Shown: positions 37,161 through 47,365, counted from the stretch's first letter. The stretch is DNA of 64,000 nt from Megalonaias nervosa (GCA_016617855.1 JAECUM010000789.1:124001-188000); one strand, 5' to 3'. Notes: generated by a model from the letters alone, not told the origin. Numbers and translations: made by a program.

Positions 37161-38071
37161 ACGACGCTGTATGCAGAGAATGGAACTGCAGTAGTATGCA
37201 GCGGAGAGCCCCAAGGAATGGATATGTATGGACAGGAAACCTGCAGTTCTGTTAAATTAAGCATGAAATATATAACACACAATATAAGCAATTAGGAATA
37301 TGAAAACAAATCATTGCCATATTAAGACACATATGACGGTGAATCATCATATATGGATATTACTACACGATGTGGACCAGTGCCAAGGTGTACTGTTCAG
37401 GGATCCCTGCCTGCATGCAATATTATGGTGATAACAAGACTAAATCACAGTATATCCAGATTATATTTATAGGCAAGCAATGCTGTGATGCGAGAATCTG
37501 TAAGAAAGTCATAAGGAAACAAAAACTATAAACATGTATGTTCAGCATTGCAATGTTCAAGGCTTGTTCCCTGTTTGGGTCGATGTATAAAGTAAAGTTT
37601 TCACCAACAGCCCCAAAGTGCCTGCCCTACTGGTGCTTAAACGTCGCCCAATGCCAATGAATCTGATGATCTTGTTTAACAGAACACATTGTGAACACAC
37701 CACCGATGCAAAACACACCTCACAGGGCGACTGAATCTGATGATCACACTCCATAGAAAAACGGCAGAATTCCAAATGCAATGGAACACTTGGCACAATA
37801 CACAGAAACTGCTTACTCCTTTCTCAGAAATAACAACAGAATCTGATGATCACATCCGAAAGAATACACTGACACACATCCTTTCTCAGAAATCAGTCCA
37901 CTTAAAAAAATACGTGAAATTAACATTATTGTGCCGGCTTCTCTAAAGAAGGCTCAACTTGTGCAGATCTACGAAGAAAATGTAAAGCTAATTCAAGATG
38001 GCGGACTTGCATGAGCCTTTAGGCCCCTGGATTCTGACTCACCTGGAAGGGAGGGTTTGCAGCAGCTTGGA
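37161..38071 (+). other. Leader before the Gag-like ORF
   Basis: The phrase AATCTGATGATC, followed by ACA in two cases, occurs three times (about 37659, 37733 and 37841). A CGGACTTGCATGAGCC segment near 38001 precedes the ORF. No other coding segment is recognised. Confidence 0.45.
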
Positions 38072-38830
38072 ATGACGTCAGTACCCACAGAATCCCCCCT
38101 TTACCCAGACGAGACTGGGCTCGGTATGTCTGACAGCCAGCCAGTGGCGAGTCGTCGGCAATCTACATATGCAGCTAACCCAGTCCATCCATCGCTGCGC
38201 TCATCTTCAAGAACCAGTCAACAAAGTGTGCAGCCGCGAGCAATAGGAATGCTTTGTTTTGCACCCACGGTGAGGGGGGCTCCTAGCACTGGTGACATTA
38301 ATCAACAACAACAACAAATACATTATGTTCCTGAGAAGGATACCGTCTTATTGGAAGCAGTATCATCTCTCCAAGCAGCTGTGATAAAAATGCAAACCCA
38401 GTTGAATATGTCCAACAATACAGGATATCTGTGTACTGATACACAGGCGCATACCCTTGCAACAGCGATGTCGGCGATGGAAACCAGGTCTGGTATCGCT
38501 TCGACTGTCACAGAGTTTTCTGACCATGGCATGCCTATCTCTACCTTACCGGATATTGACCTCGTCAGCTCACAATTGCGGAAGGAGATTATTGCAGGTA
38601 AATATGTGAATTTATCTTTACTTCTAATGCCACATGAATTTGAAGATCAAACATCCATTCAGTCAGGTCAGTGGAGCATGAAGTTGGTGGGAAAGTTTCC
38701 GGGTCAAATTTCAAATATTACACAAATCTGTGACCATAAGCTTTCCAAGAACTTGACTATTAGCGAGTTCATACTGGCGTTTAGTCGGTACAAGGCGATT
38801 GTACCTACTCAAATCAAAATTGGCTCGTAG
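38072..38830 (+). CDS. Gag-like ORF1 of a retroelement, C-terminally cut
   Basis: An open frame of about 252 codons from the first ATG (38072); it stays open upstream to a stop at 38012 without another ATG. The N-terminal half is rich in S, Q and P. The rest holds DTVLLEAVSSLQAAVIKMQT (a likely coiled coil), LPDIDLVSSQLRKEIIAGKY and LSKNLTISEFILAFSRY. This architecture is familiar from ORF1/Gag-type proteins repeated in mollusc and cnidarian genomes (recalled). The homologous part should continue past the Y-K-A-I-V box. Here it stops where the opposite-strand DIRS D begins (about 38800), so the gene is truncated by that junction. Confidence 0.55.
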   Translation: MTSVPTESPLYPDETGLGMSDSQPVASRRQSTYAANPVHPSLRSSSRTSQQSVQPRAIGMLCFAPTVRGAPSTGDINQQQQQIHYVPEKDTVLLEAVSSLQAAVIKMQTQLNMSNNTGYLCTDTQAHTLATAMSAMETRSGIASTVTEFSDHGMPISTLPDIDLVSSQLRKEIIAGKYVNLSLLLMPHEFEDQTSIQSGQWSMKLVGKFPGQISNITQICDHKLSKNLTISEFILAFSRYKAIVPTQIKIGS

Positions 38831-39170
38831 ATCTGGTAGATCTTTATCAGGATTAATTAACAGCATGAAGCTGAAGCCTTTGATGGTAACTGGTGCCAAA
38901 TTTTTCTCCTCACAGCACAAGAAAAAAGTTAGGCCAGTTCAGGGATCAAGGCACTCAAAGCAACAATAGTACTGACTTTACACCAGTCTCTGAAAACAAG
39001 CCATTTTCCCTCATAAGCCCTCAGAGTTCTTGACATTCTTTTCATAAATGAAGGTGTAAATTCTTTCTCTCACAAGGCCGTCCTGACAAGACCCAAGCAT
39101 GAAAGAGAGGGCAGTCTGAGACATGGTGAAACACCTGTGCTTTTGGTTGTTTGAGAAAAATCAGTCTGGC
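38711..39170 (-). pseudogene. DIRS D recombinase N-terminal domain
   Basis: Minus-strand translation gives RMSRTLRAYEGKWLVFRDWC, then TGLTFFLCCEEKNLAPVTIK and a continuation ending NPDKDLPDLRANFDLS. This is the core-binding (SAM-like) domain of DIRS tyrosine recombinases, with a stop in the middle. The catalytic domain is absent. Confidence 0.65.
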
Positions 39171-39190
39171 AGTAATCTTCCTGGGTAGGT

Positions 39191-39562
39191 CTAATGCTGG
39201 CTATGTAGATCAATGACCCAGGAGAGAGTTATTATATTTATCTTACAATTCTGACTCCATATTTTCTGTATTTCAGCACCAAGACTGTGGGCGTTGGGGT
39301 AAGCATAGGCCCTTAACCACTTCCAACTGTTTGACAGTGCATCCACTGCCCAAACTTCTGGGTTCCGGACTGGTGAGACAAAGATTGGCAGCTTGTGGTT
39401 CCACCTTGTTGCAAACAGCTCAATCATTGGAAACCCCCAAAACACAGAAATCCAATAAAAAACCAATGGAGGAAGGGACCATTCCATATGAATAACCTGA
39501 CCCAATCTGGACAGACTATTGGCCAGAACCCTGAGCTTGCCAGGAATGTGTCTGATTTGCAT
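39191..39562 (-). pseudogene. DIRS D RNase H C-terminal end
   Basis: The frame of 123 codons starts IRHIPGKLRVLANSLSRLGQ, the end of the RNase H domain, and continues PMIELFATRWNHKLPIFVSP with VWAVDALSNSWKWLRAYAYP. These are the best preserved DIRS signature boxes in the window. Confidence 0.85.
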
Positions 39563-39944
39563 ATTGATCTGAAGATGGCAACACCAATAAAGAAACTGAC
39601 AAACCAGTCAAACCAGCATACACAGGTCAGGCAATTTGGTACCCCCCCTCCCCATCATTTGAGAAGATAAGTCAACACAACAAAGTTGTCTGACAGGACT
39701 GATGCAGAGTTGGTCCTTCCCAAGTTGAAAGACATTCATAAGAGCTTTCACTTCTAGACGGATCATGTGAAGAGGCCATTCTCCTAGTCCCCATCTGCCA
39801 CTGCAGCAGCAAGTGGGATCACCAACCATAAGAACTGGTGTCTGTACATCCTATCATTTGCAGTTGGGGTTTCTCTATAGGAATTTGTGTTGTGAGCCAA
39901 CAATGGTTGTGCCACTGACACAGGAATGATCATACCCACCTTGT

Positions 39945-40879
39945 TCATGATACTGACCTTCTGATTGAGAGGACCGGAAAAGGGACCACTGAGTCAGCAC
40001 AGTCATCTGTAATGGGAGCATGCAAAGATGGCCCTTCAGGATCAGATCCACCGCCATACTGAATAATCCAATGAGTTGCAAGAACTCTCTTGCTGAAATT
40101 CATGTCCTGTTGGAAATGGACACTATGAGTTTGACAGTCAGTAGGATGTGGAAATATAAGACTGAGATTGGTTATAAACTCCATACCCTGATAGACAAAA
40201 TACTGGGATAGGTGAAGGTTGGATTTTTCCCAGTTCACCAGAAAACTGGGATGATTCAAATGGGGCAGAAGATCATTTCTGCTCTTGAGAAGGATAGTGC
40301 TTACCATACATTTTTGGAGGAGATCATCCAAATATGCCACTGATGCCATAGAAGATGACAACCAGAACTGGATGACAATCCAATCTGTAAGTTTGGTGAA
40401 AACCCAGGAGCTGATGTTTAGACTGATGGGAAGGGTTTGAAATAGGTCAACTTTGTCACATTAAGCAAACCGATGAAACTTCCACAATGCCCAGTGAATA
40501 GGGACATGAAAGTAGGCATCTGTGAGATTGTGACTGATTGCATACTTATCCCTTTGGACAGAGAGTTGGATAGATCTTGCCGTCTCCATCTTGAAATTTG
40601 TTTGTAGATGGAATTCGTTGTGATGACTCAGGTGTATGATCAGCCTCAGCATGCCACTGGATAAGGAAAAGCCATGAATAGAACCCTGGCAATTGTTGCT
40701 TTCATAAATCTCCATTGCCCGTTTGTCAATGAGCGATTGTATCCCTGCTGAAGAATGTGGTCCTTTTCCCAATCTGATGCCATATCCGTTTCAAAGGGAA
40801 AGTAAGAAAGTGGAGGTGGTTGGATAAATGAAATCTGATGTCCCTTCAAAATGACTTGGGTCACCCATCTATTTTGCAT
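39945..40879 (-). pseudogene. DIRS D reverse transcriptase
   Basis: The upper frame (40461-40772) contains FKMETARSIQLSVQRDK and NLTDAYFHVPIHWALWKFHR, the fingers and first catalytic aspartate block. The lower frame (39945-40361) contains MASVAYLDDLLQK, the Y-L-D-D palm motif with both aspartates kept. A frameshift and stops separate them. In an intact element the enzyme copies element RNA to DNA. Confidence 0.82.
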
Positions 40880-41376
40880 AAATAGGTTGATCCAACTTAA
40901 TCAGAACTGCAGGAATCTGGTACCCACTGGTAGGTTGTCCACAGGCAGTGAGGGTGTTAAGTTAGTGTCAGGAAGCAGGAGGCTTTAGGATAGATAGACT
41001 TGGTTTATTAACTCTCTTGTAAGACTGCCTTCTAGACTGATTCTGCTGTTGTCTGCTGGCATAAGGTTGAAATCTGAATGACCCTTGATGTGTAAAAGAT
41101 CCTTTGTGTCAGGCTCATCTGGTGTCCTTCTGTTGTGGCAGGGACAGTGTGTTCCTAAACGAGTATATAGGTAGAATGGCCAGTTGGAGGGGTAGTTCCT
41201 GAGCAGCCTGTCTATGAACTTTTTCAATTTTGGCCCCTTAACAGCAATGGAGAGTCAAAAGAAGTCATCCTTAAAGCCAGGGAATGATGCAATTTTAGTG
41301 ATATGGAGAGTAAACACACATCACACTGTATCATGTCATCACATTAGCCATTTTATGGTGAGCTGCCCTGTTAATG

Positions 41377-41700
41377 TGTGTGTGTGTGATTTAGATTTTT
41401 AACATCGATTTAAACATTATTCAGTCATATCGCTATGATGTCTGCAATGTGACAATTTATAGTGATGTCTTGCACTGGGGCATCATGCTGCAGACATGTA
41501 GGACGCTGTCCCACCCAGTCACATTATCTTGACACCAGGCTGACCAGTCCTAACACTAACTTCATAATGCTGAGTGCCTAGTGAGGCAGCTGTTAGTATC
41601 ATTTTTTAAAGAAGTCTTTGGTATGACTCGGCTGGGGTTTGTACCCGTGACCTCCACATCTGAGGCGGATGCTCTAACCACTAGGCCACCAGAGTGGTCA
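41377..41700 (-). mobile_element. tRNA-Pro-derived SINE (copy 2), with target duplication
   Basis: Same family as 31996-32248. On the minus strand it starts with a tRNA-like head at the right (GGCCTAGTGGTTAGAGC A-box) and ends at the left in a (CA)n tail (TG run at 41376-41389). It is flanked by an 11-base direct repeat CCCTGTTAATG (41366-41376 and 41701-41711). It sits inside the Gag region of DIRS D and so is younger than it. The B-box has decayed to GGGTACAAACCCC. Confidence 0.9.
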
Positions 41701-41712
41701 CCCTGTTAATGA

Positions 41713-42527
41713 CCTGAGCAATTTGGACCACTGATTTCCTGGTGTGTTGGTTGGCTGATTTTTCTATCAGTCAGAAAATCACCAAAGAGGCCATTTTTAT
41801 CCACCTTATAAACTCGTGGGCAGACATATTAATGCTGTTACATTCTTATCCAACAGAGGGAGTGGAGCACGGTATGTGGTGGAATGTCTCCTGCACCAGG
41901 GTAATGAGAACATGGCTGGTATCTGTAATTTTCCGAAGTGTTCTGCAAGTCACAGATATGTTCAGACAGCGATTGCTAATTTCCTTGAGTTTTTGACTGG
42001 GGAAGCAGCCAGAAAGAAGGAGGTGCTGAATGATGCTTTGACCTTATAGGCATGCATGGTGGTAGGGATGGAGGGCAATATCCAGTATATCTCCTCAAAG
42101 GCAGCCTTAAAACTAAACTCTGTCCGCTCCATGGTGGGATTGGAAAAGGGCTCTTAAGTATCTTCATGCTCACTGTGTGAATACAGTTGGTTCTCATCTG
42201 CTTCCATTTTGGGATAAACTATGTCCTTAGGTAATGATGATGCAATTCCATCCACATCTAAATAAACCACTGCTACTACCCTGCAGGTAGGCAGTGAATT
42301 TAGGGGAAGCTGCCTCTGCTGGGCAATTTTGTCACACCTGGCAGACGGCTGTTAGCCAACGGTTGGCCCGCTTTTGAGTCATGCAGAAACTGGAATTGTC
42401 AGTTTTGGCACCAGTTCTGTTGGAATCATGGCTGGATGTACAAACTTTCTGCTACTGCCCCCATCCCAATCTGCTCGTGTAACCATTGACTTGGCTATAC
42501 ATATGGATCTTTCACTAAGATTCCTGT

Positions 42528-42566
<39 letters not shown>

Positions 42567-43264
42567 TCATGTCTGGCTACATGGTTTATATGTCACCAAG
42601 ATCCCTGTAACTGAGTCTGGGCTGGGATGGCTGGCACTGGTAAGATGGCTGGTATAGCTCAGGAAGGTAAGATGGGACTACATTCTGGATCCAGTGGATT
42701 GGAAAAATACCTCTTATGCCTCGTCTTACAGGCCTGAAAGCAAAGTTCAGACTTGCACTGGGACTTATGCCCACTGGACTGCCTCAAAAATAGGGGAATA
42801 ATCCATCATTGTATCCAAATTATCTGCAGAGCAAAATATTGAAAATGAGGTAAAATTGGCCAGAAGTCAGGAATTGCATCACCATCTCCTGTACCAGCTG
42901 ACACATCTGTTGCTGAAAGGCTGGTATATCCAACTGCAACATACCTGCATTTCTCTTCCCCATATCTGCCAATGTCATAGTTGGGGAAGGAGTCATCATT
43001 CTGAATTTAAGTGGGGTGGGGTGGCCAGAAGAGTCCTCCAAAAGGGTCACAACCGATTCTATGTTTGGATGTATACTTAGTATACCCATACTGGACTTGC
43101 ATGCTTTTCCCCTCTTCTGCATGCTTTTTGCTTATTTTTGCAAGCTGGCTGACCAGGTGTCCTTGGACCACAAAATGCACATGCTGCATGGGGAAGCAGA
43201 GGTACATTTGGTACATGCCAGGCAAAACTTGTGTATTTCTTCCCTTGCTTTGCATTCCTTTCAT
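41713..43264 (-). pseudogene. DIRS D Gag-like region
   Basis: Minus-strand frames contain FSFKAAFEEIYWILPSI and AYKVKASFS (41985-42200), shared with DIRS B at 19543-19794. Further upstream come DMGKRNAGMLQLDIPAFQQQ with MCQLVQEMVM (42820-43122) and a cysteine-rich stretch ACAFCGPRTPGQPACKNKQK (43077-43316). This suits an ORF1 protein beginning near 43300. An (AT)n run at 42532-42564 breaks the frame. Confidence 0.6.
42532..42564. repeat. (AT)n microsatellite
   Basis: An uninterrupted TA run of about 33 bases inside the DIRS D Gag region. Confidence 0.95.
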
Positions 43265-43316
43265 CTACTGCATTTAGAAGACATATTTCTGAAACAAACA
43301 ACAGAAAAATTAACAT

Positions 43317-43873
43317 ATCAGTGTGTTAATAATCTGCTAAATAATTCGCTAAATAACAACTATTATAAACAGAGTGCATGAACTATAAACATATAAGTCC
43401 AAGAAAGTGATAAATTTCACCAAATATCCACAAAATTTAAATAAAAAAATGTATACCACCTGTTTACGAATCAATATTAGTCCAAGCAAATCCAAAATTT
43501 TTAATGGACGGCATGAATTTAACACATAAAGACTTGGATTTAATGAGAGGCTTATTCCATACAATTTTACGTATGGAAACAAAGCTTAAAAACTGGTGAC
43601 CCCTAGCAGTGGCAAGGGGAGGTAATAGGCAAGAACCACTGCCCTTTGTTTATGTGATATAGACAGAAAAGACAAATTTTCATCTTTTAGTGGGGCTGGA
43701 TTTGGGAGGTAACAGGCTTATATTCCTAACATTAATGATATTGGGGAATGCATTCAGTGGAGAAATGGTACTGCATATGGTTGTAATCCAAGCATAATGT
43801 TAATCACAGCTCATTATTATGTGGTGACTAATGATGAAATTCAATTGAATGATTATGCCTTTACTGAAAGGCA
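43317..43873 (-). other. SIDT intron, element border region
   Basis: Contains GGGGAGGTAATAGGCAAGA (43616-43634), the inverse of the block at 34325-34343; similarity continues on one side (a GATATAGACAGAAAA phrase near 43656 against TTTTTCTGTCTATATC near 34303). This may be the end of an element. No coding segment is seen. Confidence 0.4.
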
Positions 43874-44167
43874 ATTCATTCTTATGGACCAATGGAATTT
43901 GCTATGGACCAAGAATTCATTCTTATGGACCAGTGGAATATGCTATGGACCAACAATTCATTCTTATGGACCAATGGAATGTGTTATGGACCAACAATTC
44001 ATTCTTATGGACCAATGGAATATGCTATGGATCAACAATTAGTTCTTATGGACCAATGGAAAGTGCTATGGACCAACAATTCATTCTTATGGACCAATGG
44101 AATATGCTATGGAACAACAATTATTTCATATGGACCAATGGAATGTGCTATGGACCAACAATTCATT
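43874..44167. repeat. 41-bp tandem repeat, seven units
   Basis: ATTCATTCTTATGGACCAAT recurs every 41 bases from 43874 to 44161, each unit also holding GCTATGGACCAACA. Units differ by a few substitutions. Because 41 is not a multiple of 3 and the unit lacks stops in any plus frame, all three plus frames are open across the array. This is a property of the repeat, not evidence of coding. Confidence 0.95.
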
Positions 44168-44979
44168 GTTCATATTGCCAATTTCTAGTTGGAAGATCAT
44201 TTATCTTGAGATAAGTTTTGTTTCAATCCTGAAAATCAACATTTGAGTGAATAAGCTAAGTGGGAATAATGCCTGACAGCAGAACTTTCTGATTCTTGAC
44301 AGAGATTTGTTTTCCAAAATTAATATAGCCACTGGATATTTATAATATGTTTTATAAAGACATTAAAAGAAGAGGTCATTTTATTGTAAATAAGAAAATA
44401 CATATTTTATGAAATGATGTACTGGAAAATGTGTGATTTTCCATTTGGATCAGTTTTAGTATTATCCATTCATTATTATCTTTCCACTTCAAATGTTTAT
44501 TTTAAAATATCACACAGAACTGAATCTGATCTTCCTACATTATATAAAGCTATTCTTATGATTTTTAAAAAATCAGTTTGCAGACAAAAGGTCTTCAAGA
44601 TATGTTAACATTAACTTAACAGACATTGGTTAAATCTGATGGTGAAATATCTCCCTGAACATTACTTTTTGGGTGATAATAAAAGCTGGATTTGTTGCTT
44701 GCATACTTTCCTTGGTTTCAAGCTAAGGGCACCTTATGACCAAAGTCTGACTTAGTTGGTTACATCATCAACTAAACATGTTTGACAAAAACTGGTATTA
44801 TGAAAGCTCTGCTTGAGAAATTTCTGCAGATTGTGGACTACAGACAAACTTTTTCTTTTCTGAAATTATAGTCATGGTGATGATCATGTATGCCATAAGC
44901 ACTGCATGACAAGGAAACATGTCAAGCACTAAAGGTGTCAGTCACCAAGGTGCTAGCCATAATTTGCCCTATGATTTAC
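44168..44979 (-). other. SIDT intron, nothing recognised
   Basis: AT-rich sequence without a family match. Confidence 0.4.
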
Positions 44980-45073
44980 CTTCATTAAGATGTAAAATGT
45001 GCGGTACCATACTAAATTGACAATAAAAACAGCCAGCAAAATCTCCTGATGTTGTTATGGCACCCAACTAAGA
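44980..45073 (-). pseudogene. Decayed duplicate of SIDT exon 31123-31228
   Basis: The minus strand reads GGGTGCCATAACAACATCAG, then GGAGATTTTGCTGGCTG and, after a gap of about 12 bases relative to the intact exon, ATTTTACATCTTAATGAAG followed by GTAAAT. This follows the exon at 31123-31228 (GGCGCCATCACCAATCCTGG, GGAGATTTTGCCAGCTAC, GTTTTACATTGTAATGAAG, GTAAGT) block by block. The copy has lost its reading frame and carries stops. It keeps a GT donor but has a poor acceptor. It lies upstream of the intact exon in the same intron, as expected from an old local duplication. Confidence 0.85.
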
Positions 45074-45163
45074 TCTACATAAGAAACAGACAACATGCAT
45101 CAAAAAACTGTTATAGGAGCATTCATTACACATAGCATATTTTCTGCTAACTGAATGAACTAA

Positions 45164-45859
45164 ATTTTGATGACTGGTCATATTTGGTATGTTTCATAAA
45201 TATTAGAGAAAAGAACAATAGATACATTTATAAATGCACTAAAAAGTTGCAAGTGCAAAACAAGCACAATAAGAATAAACCTTGTAAAACCTATTAAATC
45301 CCCTTAAATGGCAAATCAAATACAGTGTTGCAACAGTTTCACACCCCGACACAAATATGAGTCACAAAAGTATTTTCTAGTTAAAAAAAAGCAACTTTAT
45401 GACCGTATGCATCTTGGTGATAAAACCACCATCCACCTAAAACTAGGTCACAATCGCTGTGCATTCATGTTCTGTAAACACATTTTCAATTAACATATTA
45501 AGCAATCATATATAATTTTGATGATTGGTCATATTTGGTATGTTTCATAAATATTGGAGAAAAGAACAATATATATATTTGTAAATGCACTAAAAAATTG
45601 CAAGTGCAAAACAAGCACAATAAGAATAAACCTTGTAAACCTACTAAATCCCCTTAAATGGCAAATCAAATACAGTGTAGCAACATTTTCACCCCCTCCC
45701 CACAAATATGAGTCACAAAAGTAATCTCTAGTAAAAAAAAGGAACTTTATGACTGTATGCATCTTGGTGATAAAACCACCATCCACCTAAAACTAAGGTC
45801 ACAATAGCTGTGCATTCATCTTCTGTAAACACATTTTCGATTAACATATTAAGCAATCA
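45164..45859. repeat. 350-bp tandem duplication
   Basis: Copy 1 (45164-45513) and copy 2 (45514-45859) both start TTTTGATGAYTGGTCATATT and end TTAACATATTAAGCAATCA. They are similar over the whole length with scattered substitutions and small indels. Neither encodes a recognised protein. Confidence 0.92.
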
Positions 45860-46390
45860 CATATTATGGTAGCCAGCCATTCAAAATCTGCATTATATAC
45901 AAAGCTTGGTATCATCACTAGGATGACAGTACTAACAGCATCATTTCTGTATGGTACCTACCTTACAAACAATAGCGATATGCTTTTCAATTGCTGTAGT
46001 AATTACCTAATGTTACTGTATCAACATGCATTTCCATAACAGTGGTAAATTATAAACAGTGACCACATGCCTTCTAATGGCAGCAGTAACTGCATATTGT
46101 AGCAGTGTACATAATAATTCCAACACCACTTTCAACTACTATTATTAAGTAAGTGATTCTTTTCTTGGCAATGATAACATACTGGTAGATTCTTGGTTGA
46201 ATTCCCTTTCATAAGGTAATCCAGGATCAGCTTCTTTACAACAGGGGACTTACTGGGTAGATTAATACCTTTCCATTTTGTTCCAAATGATCAAAAATTA
46301 AAGGAAATAATGGATGGAACAATAACTGCAAAAACTGTCTGAAAATATAAATTACAGATTATATCAAACATGAAAATGATTACTACTCAC
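45860..46390 (-). other. SIDT intron next to donor
   Basis: AT-rich; no element recognised. The donor GTGAGT occupies 46385-46390 on the minus strand. Confidence 0.5.
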
Positions 46391-46437
46391 ATTGTCCAAT
46401 TTATGACACCTCCAATCAAAAGAAGTACAATTCTGTG
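46391..46437 (-). CDS. SIDT: SIDT exon, first one found in the window
   Basis: An exon of 47 bases between acceptor GTTTCAG (46438-46444) and donor GTGAGT (46385-46390). It reads HRIVLLLIGGVINWT plus two bases (AT) that combine with the first base of the 31123-31228 exon to give isoleucine. This matches the SIDT segment R-x-V-L-L-x-x-G-x-x-x-N-W just before A-L-x-G. The agreement of phase across a 15-kb intron strongly supports both exons. The preceding exon was not found up to 64000. Confidence 0.88.
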
Positions 46438-46994
46438 CTGAAACAAAGGAAAGCAGTAAGTTGTAATAATATATTGATTGTTCAGAATCATAAATGTATC
46501 ATTTACTGAAATTATGTATCCACCATTATATGCTGAAGCTGAGTTTATTATCTCTTACTTAAGTTAAATTTGTTTAGCATATACATATGCACTCCAAAAT
46601 GCTATAAGTCAACCTGTCTATTATGACCACTTGTGTATAAAGACCAAGTACAATATGGTGTAATAACCCTTGCTTTCAACTAAACATTTGTCCACATAAT
46701 GAACTTCACTACACACCATCGCTGACTCTGCACTGTCAGTGCTTTGTTTCGAAATAGGAAAAAAGATTATTTTTTTCAACTGTTCTTGTTGATTTTCTCT
46801 CAGTGGTAAATGGACCACTGTTATCCTTGTGAAAATTTGGAGTAATGGCCTATAGTTCACTTGCAATTAGCTAATATCGTTATTTTGTCATGATAGTATT
46901 TTTATATAATGGTAATATTTAATAAAAACAAGACAGACATCAATCAAATATGTAACCATTTTCCATTTGTGAAGTAAATAAATGTAGATGTCTT
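46438..46994 (-). other. SIDT intron, nothing recognised
   Basis: A minus-strand frame of 81 codons (46621-46866) has no family resemblance and is likely chance. Confidence 0.4.
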
Positions 46995-47365
46995 AGGACT
47001 CTATGGTCTTAAACAAAGTTGTTGTTGTTGATGTAGGGTTTAACATCATTTTTTGGCACAGGATGGGCTATATATGGCGGCCAGTATAAATGGTGGAGGA
47101 AGAACCTGGAAAACCCCAGAAAGAACCACCAACCCACGAGAAGCTACTGGCAAGCTTTCTCACATACCCGCATTGGCTGAGCCCAAGACTTAAACTCATG
47201 CAGAGATAAGATGTCAGTGATCCGTAACAGTGAGCGCTTTAGACCACACAGCCACTCAGGGCCCCATCTTAAACAAAGTAACAAGAAAGAGCAAAAACCA
47301 ATAAGTTTTGTAAAATTCAACAAATAATTTATTTCCCATGAATACAAAGTGAAAATTTAAAAAGA
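46995..47365 (-). repeat. Diverged LTR-tail fragment (copy 3), split by a SINE
   Basis: The left part (46995-47019, GACTCTATGGTCTTAAACAA) and right part (47267-47365, AAGTAACAAGAAAGAG, AATAATTTATTTCCCATG, AAAGTGAAAATT) join to match the fragment at 29253-29375. SINE-2 at 47020-47266 sits between, with its target duplication on both sides. Confidence 0.5.
47020..47266 (-). mobile_element. SINE-2, intact copy with target duplication
   Basis: Flanked by a 13-base direct repeat TCTTAAACAAAGT (47007-47019 and 47267-47279). On the minus strand a tRNA-like head starts at the right (GTGGCTGTGTGGTCTAAAGC, resembling Leu/Ser-type tRNA A-box) and a body with the CATTTATACTGGCCGCCATA segment follows. 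It ends in an (AAC)n tail at the left. The body resembles a short repeat frequent in molluscs (recalled). Confidence 0.88.

Larger units (their letters stand above)
38800..43300 (-). mobile_element. DIRS-type retroelement D, most complete copy
   Basis: Minus-strand DIRS element with all parts recognisable, in order: Gag-like (about 43264-41713 with a SINE inside), RT (40879-39945), RNase H end (39562-39191) and recombinase N-terminal half (39170-38711). The catalytic half of the recombinase is missing because the copy ends against the Gag-like ORF at about 38800. Frames are interrupted by many stops. Confidence 0.8.

Noticed and set aside
42374..42570. Frames reading I-Y-I-Y repeats on both strands
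   Set aside because: They run through the (AT)n microsatellite and arise from composition.
43797..44214. Three overlapping plus-strand coding frames
   Set aside because: They are produced by the 41-bp stop-free tandem repeat.
46621..46866. Minus-strand frame near the SIDT exon, considered as a further exon
   Set aside because: The translation does not match the SIDT segment expected before HRIVLLL and has no suitable splice sites.
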